Assembly (NCBI RefSeq): GCF_014596745.1
Contig: NZ_JABTCF010000001.1
Span: forward strand, 310,001 to 374,000
Length of the DNA: 64,000 nucleotides
DNA from: Maribacter aquimaris
Lineage (GTDB): Bacteria > Bacteroidota > Bacteroidia > Flavobacteriales > Flavobacteriaceae
Direction: 5' to 3'
Shown one piece after another: positions 34,998 through 43,813 of this stretch; position 1 is the first letter of the stretch, and each line of letters starts with the position of its first letter. The translations under genes were made by a program, and so were the position numbers. A model generated the notes under the pieces. It saw only the letters and a program-made list of their open reading frames with translations. It had not been told where the DNA came from and did no database searches.

Positions 34998-36710
34998 ATG
35001 TTAGTAACAAATAAATTAAAGCCTTACTTTAAATATTTTTTTCTGGTATCCATTGCGCTTTCCCTAACAGAATGCAAGAAACAACCAGCCAAACCCACGG
35101 GATTGGTAGCGGAAAAAGCCATGGTTGTTTCCGCACGTAAAGAAGCTTCGTCCATTGGGATCGAAATACTTAAAAAAGGGGGAAATGCCTTCGATGCCAT
35201 GGTCGGCACGGAACTGGCCTTGGCTGCGGCTTATCCATTTGCAGGAAATCTAGGAGGTGGTGGCTTTATGGTCTACCGAAAGGCTAACGGGGATGTAGGC
35301 GCCTTGGATTATCGCGAAAAAGCCCCGTTATCCGCCCACAAAGACATGTATTTGGATTCGCTTGGAAATGTCATTCCCGGAAAAAGTACTATTGGAGCCA
35401 CTGCCGTTGGTGTTCCCGGCACTATCGCTGGCATCTTTAAAGTACACGAAGCATTTGGAAGCTTACCCATAAAAGATATCATCAACCCGGTAATCAGGTT
35501 GGTTGAACAAGGTGTTGTTGTCACAGAAAAGCAAGCTGCCCGACTCGAACATTACAGAAAACAAATACTTGAGGTAAATGGTGATAATACATTGTTTTTC
35601 AATACCTGTTCAGCAGGTGACACCTTAAAATACCCTGCTTTGGCAAACACGTTGAGGCGTATCGTCAAGAATGGACGTGATGAGTTTTATAAGGGAGAAA
35701 CCGCAAAGATATTATCGACATTCATTCAAGACCAAGGAGGGTATGTCACTATGGCAGACCTAGCCAAGTACGAGGCAAAATGGCGCCAGCCCATCACATT
35801 CGACTATAAGGACCTTAGAATAATATCAATGAGTCCCCCTAGTAGTGGAGGCGTTACCATGAATCAGATATTCAAAATGATCGAACCCTATGAAATATCC
35901 GATTTTGGACATAATTCCACCAAAACCATTCAATTGTTCACTGAAGCCTGCAGGCGTGCTTATGCAGACCGTAACTTCTATTTGGGTGACCCTGATTTTG
36001 TCGATATTCCCCTTGATGTATTGTTGAGCAATACATACTTAGCAGGTCGCATGGAAGACTTTACTTTCAATAAAGCTACCTTATCCTCTGAAATGGAACG
36101 CGGTAAGATTCAAATTTCAGAAAGTTCCGAAACCACGCACTACTCCATTGTCGACCAAGAAGGCAATGCCGTATCGGTTACCACCACCTTAAATGGGGCT
36201 TATGGTTCCAAGTTGTATTGTGATGAATTAGGGTTTTTCCTTAACAACGAAATGGATGATTTCAGTGCCAAACCCGGAGTACCGAATATGTTTGGACTTA
36301 TAGGTGCCGATGCAAATAGTATCGCTCCAGAAAAAAGAATGCTAAGTTCAATGACCCCAACCATTGTTGAAAAAGATGGTAAACTTTGGCTCGTGGTTGG
36401 AAGTCCAGGGGGATCGACCATCATTACGGCAGTGGCCCAAACCATCTTGAACACTTACGAATTCGACATGAGCATGCAAGAAGCCGTCAACGCACCGAGA
36501 TTCCACCATCAGTGGTTACCAGACTTTATCGTATTTGAACCAGATGGTTTTTCAACGGAAATTAAGAAGGAATTAAAATCGAAGGGATATATCATCAATG
36601 AAGACCGTACACCAATCCTCGGCAAGGTAGATGCCATCCGAATGTTACCCGACGGAAGCTTGGAAGGCGGTGCAGACAAACGGGGTGATGATACTGCCGT
36701 AGGCTTTTAA
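34998..36710 (+). CDS. ggt: Gamma-glutamyltransferase
   Basis: A 570-residue exported N-terminal-nucleophile hydrolase. It is made as a proenzyme that cleaves itself before Thr379 (SETTHYSIVDQEGNAVSVTT), giving a large and a small subunit; the nucleophile context TTHYS, the oxyanion/Gly pair PGGSTII and LDYREKAPLSAHKDM match the family. The N-terminus (FFLVSIALSLTEC) is a signal peptide with a lipobox-like end, though Glu just before Cys is unusual. Breaks down glutathione and gamma-glutamyl peptides in the periplasm. It lies 18 bp before the next gene. Confidence 0.92.
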   Translation: MLVTNKLKPYFKYFFLVSIALSLTECKKQPAKPTGLVAEKAMVVSARKEASSIGIEILKKGGNAFDAMVGTELALAAAYPFAGNLGGGGFMVYRKANGDVGALDYREKAPLSAHKDMYLDSLGNVIPGKSTIGATAVGVPGTIAGIFKVHEAFGSLPIKDIINPVIRLVEQGVVVTEKQAARLEHYRKQILEVNGDNTLFFNTCSAGDTLKYPALANTLRRIVKNGRDEFYKGETAKILSTFIQDQGGYVTMADLAKYEAKWRQPITFDYKDLRIISMSPPSSGGVTMNQIFKMIEPYEISDFGHNSTKTIQLFTEACRRAYADRNFYLGDPDFVDIPLDVLLSNTYLAGRMEDFTFNKATLSSEMERGKIQISESSETTHYSIVDQEGNAVSVTTTLNGAYGSKLYCDELGFFLNNEMDDFSAKPGVPNMFGLIGADANSIAPEKRMLSSMTPTIVEKDGKLWLVVGSPGGSTIITAVAQTILNTYEFDMSMQEAVNAPRFHHQWLPDFIVFEPDGFSTEIKKELKSKGYIINEDRTPILGKVDAIRMLPDGSLEGGADKRGDDTAVGF

Positions 36711-36728
36711 GTAAACAACCACAATAAA

Positions 36729-38327
36729 ATGATCCAGTCCTATAAAAGAAAACCCGAATTGGCCACCCATTATGACGCCATCCTCATAGGCTCAGGTATG
36801 GGAAGTCTTGCAACTGCTGCGATTCTAGCGAAAGAAGGGCAAAAAGTATTGATTTTAGAGCGTCATTATACCGCAGGCGGCTTCACCCATATCTTTAAGC
36901 GTAAAGGTTATGAGTGGGATGTGGGTATCCATTACATTGGGGAAGTGCAACGCGCCAATAGCGTCACAAAACTATTATTTGACTATATCAGTGACGGTAA
37001 CCTAAAATGGGCCGATATGGGAGAAGTCTATGACCGTATCATCATTGGGGACAAATCCTTCGATTTTGTAAAGGGCGTCAAAAACTTCAAACAACAACTA
37101 TCCGAATACTTTCCCGAAGAGCAAAAGGCCATTGACGACTATATCGATATGGTTTTTGCCAGTACCAAGACAGCCCGAAGTTTTTTTGCCGAAAAGGCCT
37201 TGCCTCCCCTAATTTCCAAGTTTATAGGCAAGAGGATGCGCAAGCCATATCTTAAATTCTCCGACCAGACCACTTATGATGTATTGAGTCGGTTGACCAA
37301 CAACAAAGAACTCATCAAAGTACTGACCGGACAATATGGAGATTATGGATTACCCCCAAAAAAGAGTAGCTTTTCAATGCATGCCGCCCTGGTTAGACAT
37401 TATTTCAGCGGCGGGAGTTTTCCGATAGGAGGTTCATCGCAAATTATCGAAACCATCGCTCCTGTCATCGAAAAATCCGGTGGTACCATTCTGATCAATG
37501 CCGAAGTGGACAAAATACTGATCGAAAACAATACAGCGACCGGTGTATTAATGGCGGATGGAAAAACCCTACATGCCAAGCACATTATTAGCGGGGCCGG
37601 AATTATGACGACCTACAAGAAACTATTGCCCGACGCCATTCGGAAAAAACACAACTTAGACGAACAATTAAGGCATATACAACGTTCCGTATCCCATGCA
37701 TGCCTTTATATTGGATTGGAGGGCTCACCAGAAGAATTGAAATTACCCAAAACCAATTTATGGATTTATCCTGAAGGGACCGAGGACCATGACACCATCG
37801 TGGATAATTTCCTAAAGGACAATGAAGCCCCCTTACCGGTTATATACATATCCTTTCCCTCAGCAAAAGACCCGGATTGGTCCAATCGCTACCCTGGAAA
37901 AAGCACTATTGACATCATCACCATAGAGCCTTATGAAAATTATGCCAAATGGGAAGGCACACGATGGATGAAACGGGGTACGGATTACGAAGAACGCAAA
38001 GAAAAAACCGCACAAAGACTGTTGGAAGCCCTATACAAACAACTACCCCACTTAAGGGGTCATGTGGATTATTATGAGCTTTCCTCCCCCCTAACCACAA
38101 AACACTTTGTAAATTATGACCAAGGGGAAATTTACGGCATAGACCATACACCCAAACGCTTTAGACAGAGATTCCTGAAACCGGGCACCCCAATCAAGAA
38201 TTTCTTTTTAACCGGACAGGATATTGTTACGGCAGGAGTGGCAGGTGCCCTATTCGCAGGGGTATTGACCGCATCGGCAATCACGAAAAAGAATATCATT
38301 AAAAAAGCAATGCAAAAGACCACATAA
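36729..38327 (+). CDS. RetSat/phytoene desaturase-like FAD oxidoreductase
   Basis: A 532-residue flavoprotein. The N-terminal FAD-binding motif is DAILIGSGMGSLATAAILAK followed by VLILERHYTAGGFTHIFKRK and WDVGIHYIGE; the C-terminal FAD contact is FLTGQDIVTAGVAGALFAG. This matches the all-trans-retinol 13,14-reductase / carotenoid isomerase-like branch of the phytoene desaturase superfamily. Substrate unknown (a carotenoid, retinoid or other polyene or lipid). It is separated by 4 bp from the next gene, a strong sign of co-translation. Confidence 0.85.
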   Translation: MIQSYKRKPELATHYDAILIGSGMGSLATAAILAKEGQKVLILERHYTAGGFTHIFKRKGYEWDVGIHYIGEVQRANSVTKLLFDYISDGNLKWADMGEVYDRIIIGDKSFDFVKGVKNFKQQLSEYFPEEQKAIDDYIDMVFASTKTARSFFAEKALPPLISKFIGKRMRKPYLKFSDQTTYDVLSRLTNNKELIKVLTGQYGDYGLPPKKSSFSMHAALVRHYFSGGSFPIGGSSQIIETIAPVIEKSGGTILINAEVDKILIENNTATGVLMADGKTLHAKHIISGAGIMTTYKKLLPDAIRKKHNLDEQLRHIQRSVSHACLYIGLEGSPEELKLPKTNLWIYPEGTEDHDTIVDNFLKDNEAPLPVIYISFPSAKDPDWSNRYPGKSTIDIITIEPYENYAKWEGTRWMKRGTDYEERKEKTAQRLLEALYKQLPHLRGHVDYYELSSPLTTKHFVNYDQGEIYGIDHTPKRFRQRFLKPGTPIKNFFLTGQDIVTAGVAGALFAGVLTASAITKKNIIKKAMQKTT

Positions 38328-38331
38328 CCCA

Positions 38332-39039
38332 ATGATCAAAAAACTTTTAAAAATTGGCCTTGTACTATCCATTATTTTTTTGGTCGGAGCCTTTGCCATC
38401 TATTTAATTTATAATGAACCCGTACCCATAGGACAACCTGGTGCGCAAGCGGATGCCTTGGCCCATAAAATGGTAAATGCCGTGAACGGAAAAGCTTACA
38501 GCCATACCCGTTATATCGAATGGTCGTTCCGAGATGGAAAACACAGGTACAAGTGGGACAAGGAATTGGGTAAAGTCAGTGTCACTTGGGACGAGACCAC
38601 CGTAAACCTGAATCTTAATAATCCCCAAAAGAGCCAAGTGACAAAAGCCGGTGAAGTGATTTCCGACATGAAAAAACGTAAATCGACCATTGAAAAATCA
38701 ATTTCAATGTTCAACAATGATTCATTTTGGCTTGTGGCCCCTTTCAAGGTCTTCGACAAAGGGGTTGTCCGTAGCCTAGTAAATATGGATGATGGCTCTG
38801 AAGCCCTATTGGTTTCTTACACTTCAGGGGGCAGCACACCTGGGGATTCTTATTTATGGGAATTACAGCCCAACGGTTTCCCTAAAAGTTTTAAAATGTG
38901 GGTCAGCATTATTCCCTTGGGTGGCATGAAGGCAACCTGGGATGATTGGCAATTGACAGAAAGTGGTGCCTTTCTACCCAAAACACACCAGTTAGGACCA
39001 ATGACTATTGACATGGGCAATGTAAAAGGTTACAATTAA
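38332..39039 (+). CDS. Membrane-anchored protein of unknown function
   Basis: A 235-residue protein with one N-terminal membrane anchor (LKIGLVLSIIFLVGAFAIYLIY) and a periplasmic domain with many tryptophans and beta-strands: HTRYIEWSFRDGKHRYKWD, GKVSVTWDETTVNLNLN, SFWLVAPFKVFDKGVVRSL and GMKATWDDWQLTESGAFLP. The pattern resembles LolA/lipoprotein-fold proteins that hold lipids, but no family is recognised. It starts 4 bp after the flavoprotein gene, so it may handle the same lipophilic substrate. Confidence 0.7.
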   Translation: MIKKLLKIGLVLSIIFLVGAFAIYLIYNEPVPIGQPGAQADALAHKMVNAVNGKAYSHTRYIEWSFRDGKHRYKWDKELGKVSVTWDETTVNLNLNNPQKSQVTKAGEVISDMKKRKSTIEKSISMFNNDSFWLVAPFKVFDKGVVRSLVNMDDGSEALLVSYTSGGSTPGDSYLWELQPNGFPKSFKMWVSIIPLGGMKATWDDWQLTESGAFLPKTHQLGPMTIDMGNVKGYN

Positions 39040-39118
39040 AGTGAATATCCATCAGATATTTAGTTTAACACTATCCTAGACGTTATTTTTATATCCCAGA
39101 AGCAAACAATACAATCGA

Positions 39119-41314
39119 ATGCCGGAAAAAAAGAAGTTCGGAACCTTTGCAGGTGTTTTCACACCGTCTATCCTCACCATCCTAGGGGTCATCATGTACA
39201 TGCGGCTGGGCTGGGTAGTTGGCAATGCCGGACTCTTGGGTACCTTGGGGATCATACTCATCGCCCATCTGATTGCCGTGAGCACTGGCTTAAGCGTTTC
39301 GTCCATTGCTACAGATAAAAAAATCGGAGCCGGGGGCATCTATTATGTGCTTTCAAGAAGTATGGGCATTCCCATTGGCGGGTCTATCGGTATTGCCCTA
39401 TATGTAGGTACCGCTTTTTCCATTGCCTTATATCTTATCGGTTTTTCAGAAAGCTTCAATTCGTATTTCGGTTTTGGAACGACAGTAGACGATTTTCGGA
39501 TTACGGGAACAATAGCCCTTTTGGCTTTGACCGTATTGGCAATGATCAGTACATCCTTGGCCCTTAAAGCCCAATTTTTTATATTGGCGGCCATAGCATT
39601 ATCCTTAATTTCCATTTTTTTCGGAACCACGGAATTGGCCCCACATTCGGTGGCCATGTTTTCCAATGAGAATTCTGTTTCCTTGGAAGTTGTTTTCGCT
39701 GTTTTTTTTCCAGCCGTTACGGGCTTCACAGCAGGTATAGCCATGAGTGGCGACCTGAAGGACCCCAAAAAATCAATACCCATCGGCACCCTTGCCGCCA
39801 TCGCAACAGGACTCATCGTCTATATCGTTTTAGCCGTATTTATATCTTTTACCGTTCGACCTGATATTTTAAGGTCGGATTATAATATCCTAATGAAAAT
39901 AGCCCTATTCGCCCCTGTCGTGGTTGCAGGCATCTGGGGAGCTACGCTCTCCTCTGCATTAGGCGGCATTCTAGGAGGTCCCAGGATTTTACAAGCCATG
40001 TCTATCGACAAGGTCACCCCTAGGATCTTCGGAAAGGGACGAGGCAGCAACAACGAACCTATCAACGCCCTTTTCCTGGTTTTTGTAATTGCTGAGGCAG
40101 GTATTCTAATTGGGGAATTGGATGTTATTGCCCGCGTGGTATCCATGTTCTATTTAACCGCATATGGCTTTATCAATATTTCATATTTCCTCGAAAGCTG
40201 GGCCAATCCGGATTTTCAACCCAGCTTTAAGATCAAACGGTGGATCGGACTGCTTGGTTTTATCGCCTGTTTTTCAGTCATGTTCAAATTGGACATGACC
40301 GCTATGATAGCGGCCCTTGTCGTGATAACGGTATTATACTATGCCTTGCAACGGAAAGAAGTAAAAATACAGTCCAACGACGTTTGGGGCAGTGTCTGGG
40401 AAAATGTCGTCAACAAAGGACTAAAGAAAATTGATGCCAAAGAATACCAAAACACAAATTGGAACCCCAATATAATTCTGTTTAGCGGTAAGAGCGACCA
40501 TCAAAAGTATTTGCTCGAATTGGGAAAAACAGTTTCTGGCAGAACTGGAATAGTGACTAATTTCAAACTTATTCTTGATACCGAAAACAACATTCCCCTG
40601 CGCAAGACCGAACAAACGATACGGGATGAAAACTTTCAAGAACTGGGTATCTTCGCCAGACAAATTAAGATTGATAATATTTATTCGGGTATTACCAACA
40701 TCGCTTCCACCTTTGGTTTCTCAGGGGTCGAACCCAATACCATAATGATGGGTTGGCCCAAAGGGTTGGAAAATTCAATAGAATATTCCAAAATGACAGA
40801 AACACTCCTGCATTTGGACTATAACCTGTTGTATTTGGATTTTGACCGGAAAGCAAAATTCGGAAACTATGGTTCTGTGGATTTTTGGTGGCGAGAAACC
40901 GATAGCAAAAATGCGGAAATGATGCTTAATATCGCCCGATTCATTATCGCTTCACCCCGATGGGATAATCCGGATATCAGGGTTCTTTTCGTAAACAACA
41001 ATAATGTTGCCGTTGACTTGATCCATGATAAGATCGCTAAATTAGTGGAAGACCTTCGGGTGAAGGTACAGATCAAAATCATTAATAATGCCGTGGAACA
41101 AAAACCGTTTTATGATATAATCGCCGAGGAGTCCTCCTCAACCGACTTAACTTTAGTGGGCATTCCCGATTACAAAATTGAAAAACAGGCTGAATTTGTA
41201 ATGAGGACCAACCATTTATTCCAAACTATCGGTTCCACACTACTTGTAAAGGCCTCCCATAATTTCAATGAATTGGATCTGGACTTGTCACAAAGCAAAG
41301 CAACCGAAAAATAA
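39119..41314 (+). CDS. SLC12-like cation-chloride / amino acid permease
   Basis: A 731-residue transporter of the APC superfamily. About 12 membrane segments lie in residues 10-430, starting with KFGTFAGVFTPSILTILGVI and MYMRLGWVVGNAGLLG, the hallmark beginning of the SLC12 cation-chloride cotransporters; TM6-like VTGFTAGIAMSGDLKDPKKS is also typical. Residues about 440-731 form a soluble cytoplasmic domain (LFSGKSDHQKYLLELGKTVS, NTIMMGWP, LVGIPDY) like the SLC12 C-terminal regulatory domain. Probably carries Na+/K+/Cl- or amino acids; the ion set is not readable. Overlaps the next gene by one base. Confidence 0.85.
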   Translation: MPEKKKFGTFAGVFTPSILTILGVIMYMRLGWVVGNAGLLGTLGIILIAHLIAVSTGLSVSSIATDKKIGAGGIYYVLSRSMGIPIGGSIGIALYVGTAFSIALYLIGFSESFNSYFGFGTTVDDFRITGTIALLALTVLAMISTSLALKAQFFILAAIALSLISIFFGTTELAPHSVAMFSNENSVSLEVVFAVFFPAVTGFTAGIAMSGDLKDPKKSIPIGTLAAIATGLIVYIVLAVFISFTVRPDILRSDYNILMKIALFAPVVVAGIWGATLSSALGGILGGPRILQAMSIDKVTPRIFGKGRGSNNEPINALFLVFVIAEAGILIGELDVIARVVSMFYLTAYGFINISYFLESWANPDFQPSFKIKRWIGLLGFIACFSVMFKLDMTAMIAALVVITVLYYALQRKEVKIQSNDVWGSVWENVVNKGLKKIDAKEYQNTNWNPNIILFSGKSDHQKYLLELGKTVSGRTGIVTNFKLILDTENNIPLRKTEQTIRDENFQELGIFARQIKIDNIYSGITNIASTFGFSGVEPNTIMMGWPKGLENSIEYSKMTETLLHLDYNLLYLDFDRKAKFGNYGSVDFWWRETDSKNAEMMLNIARFIIASPRWDNPDIRVLFVNNNNVAVDLIHDKIAKLVEDLRVKVQIKIINNAVEQKPFYDIIAEESSSTDLTLVGIPDYKIEKQAEFVMRTNHLFQTIGSTLLVKASHNFNELDLDLSQSKATEK

Positions 41315-41976
41315 TGGGTATGAATCCAACAAAACAGTGGTTTAGCATATTGGTGTTGGCCCAGGTAATTTCAGCGATAATAGCCACTGCGACGGACGTG
41401 TTCATTTTTAAGATAAGTGTTGCCGCCATTGGTGCGATAATCCTATTGATTGCATTTTCCAAAAAATTAAGGAGCGCATTTGATGTATGGGTCGTTATTC
41501 TCGCTTTTGTCAGTTCTATGATCGGGGATTACTACCTATCGCACATGAACGGAAACAACTCCATGTTCGTTATTGGTATTTCCCTGTATTTATTGGCGCA
41601 TATTGGTTATTTGATTTTTTCCTTACTCAACGGTACCATACGATGGAGGTATACCCTTTTAATCACAACTGCGTTTTTGATTTTCTTTTACTTTTCGCTT
41701 TACCCGAACATTCCCGATAAAGGCCTTATGGTTACGGTATTGTTTTACTTGATTGTATCCTGTGTTTCTTTGGGTGCTGCAATGGGTATTAAAGCTTTAC
41801 CTAAAATAAAACTGCCCTACGTTTTTGGAATCGCATTGGTTTTATTTTCTGATACTATTATCTCCTTTAAGGAATTCGTGCATTATGATGCATTGAACGT
41901 CCTGATTTTGCCCACTTATTATCTTGCCCAAATTGCTATTACCATTGCCCTGTACAATAAAAGCAAGTGCAATTAG
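41314..41976 (+). CDS. Lysoplasmalogenase (YhhN family)
   Basis: A 220-residue polytopic membrane protein (about 7-8 hydrophobic segments) of the YhhN/TMEM86 family, known to hydrolyse the vinyl-ether bond of lysoplasmalogens. Conserved acidic membrane positions appear in FVSSMIGDYYLSHM, LFSDTIISFKEF and the final ILPTYYLAQIAITIALY. The ATG shares its A with the TAA of the transporter gene (TAATG), so translation is coupled. Start codon context is weak otherwise. Confidence 0.83.
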   Translation: MGMNPTKQWFSILVLAQVISAIIATATDVFIFKISVAAIGAIILLIAFSKKLRSAFDVWVVILAFVSSMIGDYYLSHMNGNNSMFVIGISLYLLAHIGYLIFSLLNGTIRWRYTLLITTAFLIFFYFSLYPNIPDKGLMVTVLFYLIVSCVSLGAAMGIKALPKIKLPYVFGIALVLFSDTIISFKEFVHYDALNVLILPTYYLAQIAITIALYNKSKCN

Positions 41977-42031
41977 CATCAAAAAAATGCAGGGTGTTAT
42001 AGGGCGTGCCGTGGTTGGAATAACCTCGCCA

Positions 42032-42355
42032 GTCATTTCGAAGGAGGTACGACTGAGAAATCGCATTAAGCCGATTAAAATAACCATACATTAATTTTTT
42101 GCCCAATAGCAGGATGTGATTCCTCGACCTTATCGCTTTGTCGAAAGGACCAAAACGTCATTTCGAAGGAGATACGACTGGGAAATTGCATTAAGCCTAT
42201 TAAAATAACCATGCTTTACATTGTAGTCCACCAGCAGAATGGGAGTCCCTCGACCCTATCGCTTTGTCGGAAGGACCAAAACGTCATTTCGAAGGAGGTA
42301 CGACCGAGAAATCGCATTAAGCCGATTAAAATAACCATACAATACATTTTTGCCG
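42032..42355. repeat. Tandem array 3 of palindromic intergenic repeats
   Basis: Two full units and a third left half, with GTCATTTC at 42032, 42157 and 42283 (period 125-126 bp). The left arm is the usual GTCATTTCGAAGGAGGTACG and the right arm CTATCGCTTTGTCG, but the middle is different and AT-rich (AAGCCGATTAAAATAACCAT), so this is a distinct subfamily. Confidence 0.88.
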
Positions 42356-42435
42356 GGTTTAACTACATAACAATAACCCACAATAAAAGAATCCCTAAAA
42401 ATTCGCTATTTTTAAACCTATAAAAGAAGACTCCT

Positions 42436-42861
42436 ATGACATTACGTATTTTACAAAAAGATGATATAACCCCTGATTTAAGTAAGCAGGTCCATGACCT
42501 GTTTCAAGTATTGAGCGCTGACATAGTACAACGGGATATAGCCCAAGTAATGGCACAAGGCAACGAATTCATCTTTGCAGGCTGTTGGGAGGACGAAAAA
42601 TTGGTAGGAATGGCTACCTTGGCAACCTATAAGGTCATCTCGGGCTATAAAGGAATGGTCGAGGATGTGGTACTATTAGAGGAATATCGAGGCAAAGGGC
42701 TTGGCAGAAAGTTAATGGAGCTCCTTATTCGGGAAGGGCAAAACCTTCATCTGTCCGAAATATTGCTTTTCAGTGGACACCATCGAAAACCGGCCATTGC
42801 CCTATACACCAGTTTGGGTTTCAATCTAAAGAACAGCGGCATGTACACCCTGAAGCTATAA
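42436..42861 (+). CDS. GNAT-family N-acetyltransferase
   Basis: A 141-residue acetyl-CoA-dependent acyltransferase. The GNAT core is visible: VEDVVLLEEYRGKGLGRKLM contains the R-G-x-G-x-G/A acetyl-CoA loop, preceded by LVGMATLATYKVIS and followed by KPAIALYTSLGFNLKNSGMY. Acceptor unknown. It converges with the S24 repressor gene with only one base between their stops. Confidence 0.88.
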   Translation: MTLRILQKDDITPDLSKQVHDLFQVLSADIVQRDIAQVMAQGNEFIFAGCWEDEKLVGMATLATYKVISGYKGMVEDVVLLEEYRGKGLGRKLMELLIREGQNLHLSEILLFSGHHRKPAIALYTSLGFNLKNSGMYTLKL

Positions 42862-42862
42862 G

Positions 42863-43624
42863 TTAGTTTCTACCTTGGTTGAACTGATTTTTCAATTCCT
42901 CCATGGACTCTTGTAATTGTCGTAATAGTCCCTTTTCCGTAGTGGCATCTATCCCAAAGGTTATCTTACTGTTTACCTGCCATATTTCCTGCACCTGTTG
43001 CGGTTCAATTTCGTAAGGTGGATAGGTTTCATTCAAGGATATTAAAGTGATATTGTTGGAAGCAGGGGCCTTTTCGATTTTCTTGACCAAGACAGCATCC
43101 TGCAAAACCACCACATAAATTTTATTGGGACTTACATGTGAAATATCCTCAACCGCTTTGGCCAAAACCCATTCCCCCGGTTTCAAATTAGGCAACATAC
43201 TATCACCCTCAACCTGAAAACCCCTATACGTGGCATTCCTGAATTCCGGCAACGGCAAATCAAATGCCGGTAATTGCTTATACCAACTCGTATCCTGTAT
43301 GTTTTGCGGATACCCTGCGGCAGCCTTCGCATTTACCAATACCATATTTTCATTATCCGAGGAATCCACGGTAACGACCTTAGGAATCACACTTGTGTTG
43401 GAAGTCTCCAAATACTGCATCCCACTTTCCCCAAACAACCATAAGGGGTTTATCTTGAATTGTTTCAAAAGCTCGGCAACTACCCTACCCGATAATTTTG
43501 TCCTCCCTCTTTCTATATCCGCCGTTGTACTACTAATACCCAAAACCTTTGCAAATTCGGCCTGCGTATACCCCAAGGTCCTTCGAACCTCGGTAAACCG
43601 TTTTAATATAAGTTCATTTTCCAT
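42863..43624 (-). CDS. LexA-like HTH-S24 repressor
   Basis: A 253-residue regulator. Residues 5-60 form an XRE-type helix-turn-helix (LGYTQAEFAKVLGISSTTAD); 95-225 form a peptidase S24 domain with an Ala-Gly self-cleavage site at 103-104 (KAAAGYPQ), nucleophile Ser142 (EGDSMLPNLKPGE) and general-base Lys181 (VLVKKIEK). DNA damage (RecA filament) or another cue would trigger self-cleavage and derepression, as for LexA and phage CI. It faces the 61-residue ORF and repair gene across three palindromic operators, one in its own promoter. Residues after 225 are a short helical tail. Confidence 0.9.
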   Translation of the reverse strand: MENELILKRFTEVRRTLGYTQAEFAKVLGISSTTADIERGRTKLSGRVVAELLKQFKINPLWLFGESGMQYLETSNTSVIPKVVTVDSSDNENMVLVNAKAAAGYPQNIQDTSWYKQLPAFDLPLPEFRNATYRGFQVEGDSMLPNLKPGEWVLAKAVEDISHVSPNKIYVVVLQDAVLVKKIEKAPASNNITLISLNETYPPYEIEPQQVQEIWQVNSKITFGIDATTEKGLLRQLQESMEELKNQFNQGRN

Positions 43625-43637
43625 AATCCCTGTCCGG

Positions 43638-43693
43638 TCGAGCGCAGTCGAGACCTAAATCAATGAATAGTACTACCTCTCGACTGCGCTCGA
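43638..43693. repeat. 16-bp inverted repeat in the repressor leader
   Basis: TCGAGCGCAGTCGAGA at 43638-43653 and its perfect inverse TCTCGACTGCGCTCGA at 43678-43693, with a 24-nt loop. It would form a hairpin in the 5' leader of the repressor mRNA, 14 nt from the ATG. The arm sequence is a dispersed repeat I associate with flavobacterial genomes. Confidence 0.85.
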
Positions 43694-43717
43694 GGGGCTA
43701 TATTGGTTTTCACTTCC

Positions 43718-43746
43718 CAAAGATACATATTTAGGAATATATCCAA
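43718..43746 (-). promoter_or_regulatory. Promoter of the S24 repressor gene
   Basis: On the - strand TTG (43746-43744), an 18-nt spacer and TATCTTTG (43725-43718). Operator 1 (43734-43744) lies inside the spacer and touches the -33 box, which implies autorepression. Confidence 0.7.
43734..43744. promoter_or_regulatory. Operator 1 (repressor side)
   Basis: GGAATATATCC, a GGA-x5-TCC near-palindrome in an AT-rich context, within the repressor promoter spacer. Confidence 0.6.
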
Positions 43747-43755
43747 AATATTATT

Positions 43756-43766
43756 GGAATATTTCC
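43756..43766. promoter_or_regulatory. Operator 2 (middle)
   Basis: GGAATATTTCC. Its centre is 22 bp from that of operator 1. Confidence 0.6.
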
Positions 43767-43773
43767 ATAATTA

Positions 43774-43784
43774 GGAATTATTCC
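43774..43784. promoter_or_regulatory. Operator 3 (repair-gene side)
   Basis: GGAATTATTCC. Its centre is 18 bp from that of operator 2, and it ends one base before the rightward -7 box. Confidence 0.6.
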
Positions 43785-43785
43785 A

Positions 43786-43793
43786 TATTTTTG
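43786..43793 (+). promoter_or_regulatory. -7 box for the 61-residue ORF and repair gene
   Basis: TATTTTTG, immediately after operator 3 and 20 nt before ATG 43814. No well-placed TTG -33, so it may be a weak or activator-assisted promoter when derepressed. Confidence 0.5.
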
Positions 43794-43813
43794 GATTATA
43801 TACCAATAGCAAG

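Noticed and set aside
39343-39816. 157-residue open frame antisense to the SLC12-like gene
   Set aside because: Shadow of a transporter gene with clear membrane motifs in the sense frame; the antisense product lacks any family pattern.
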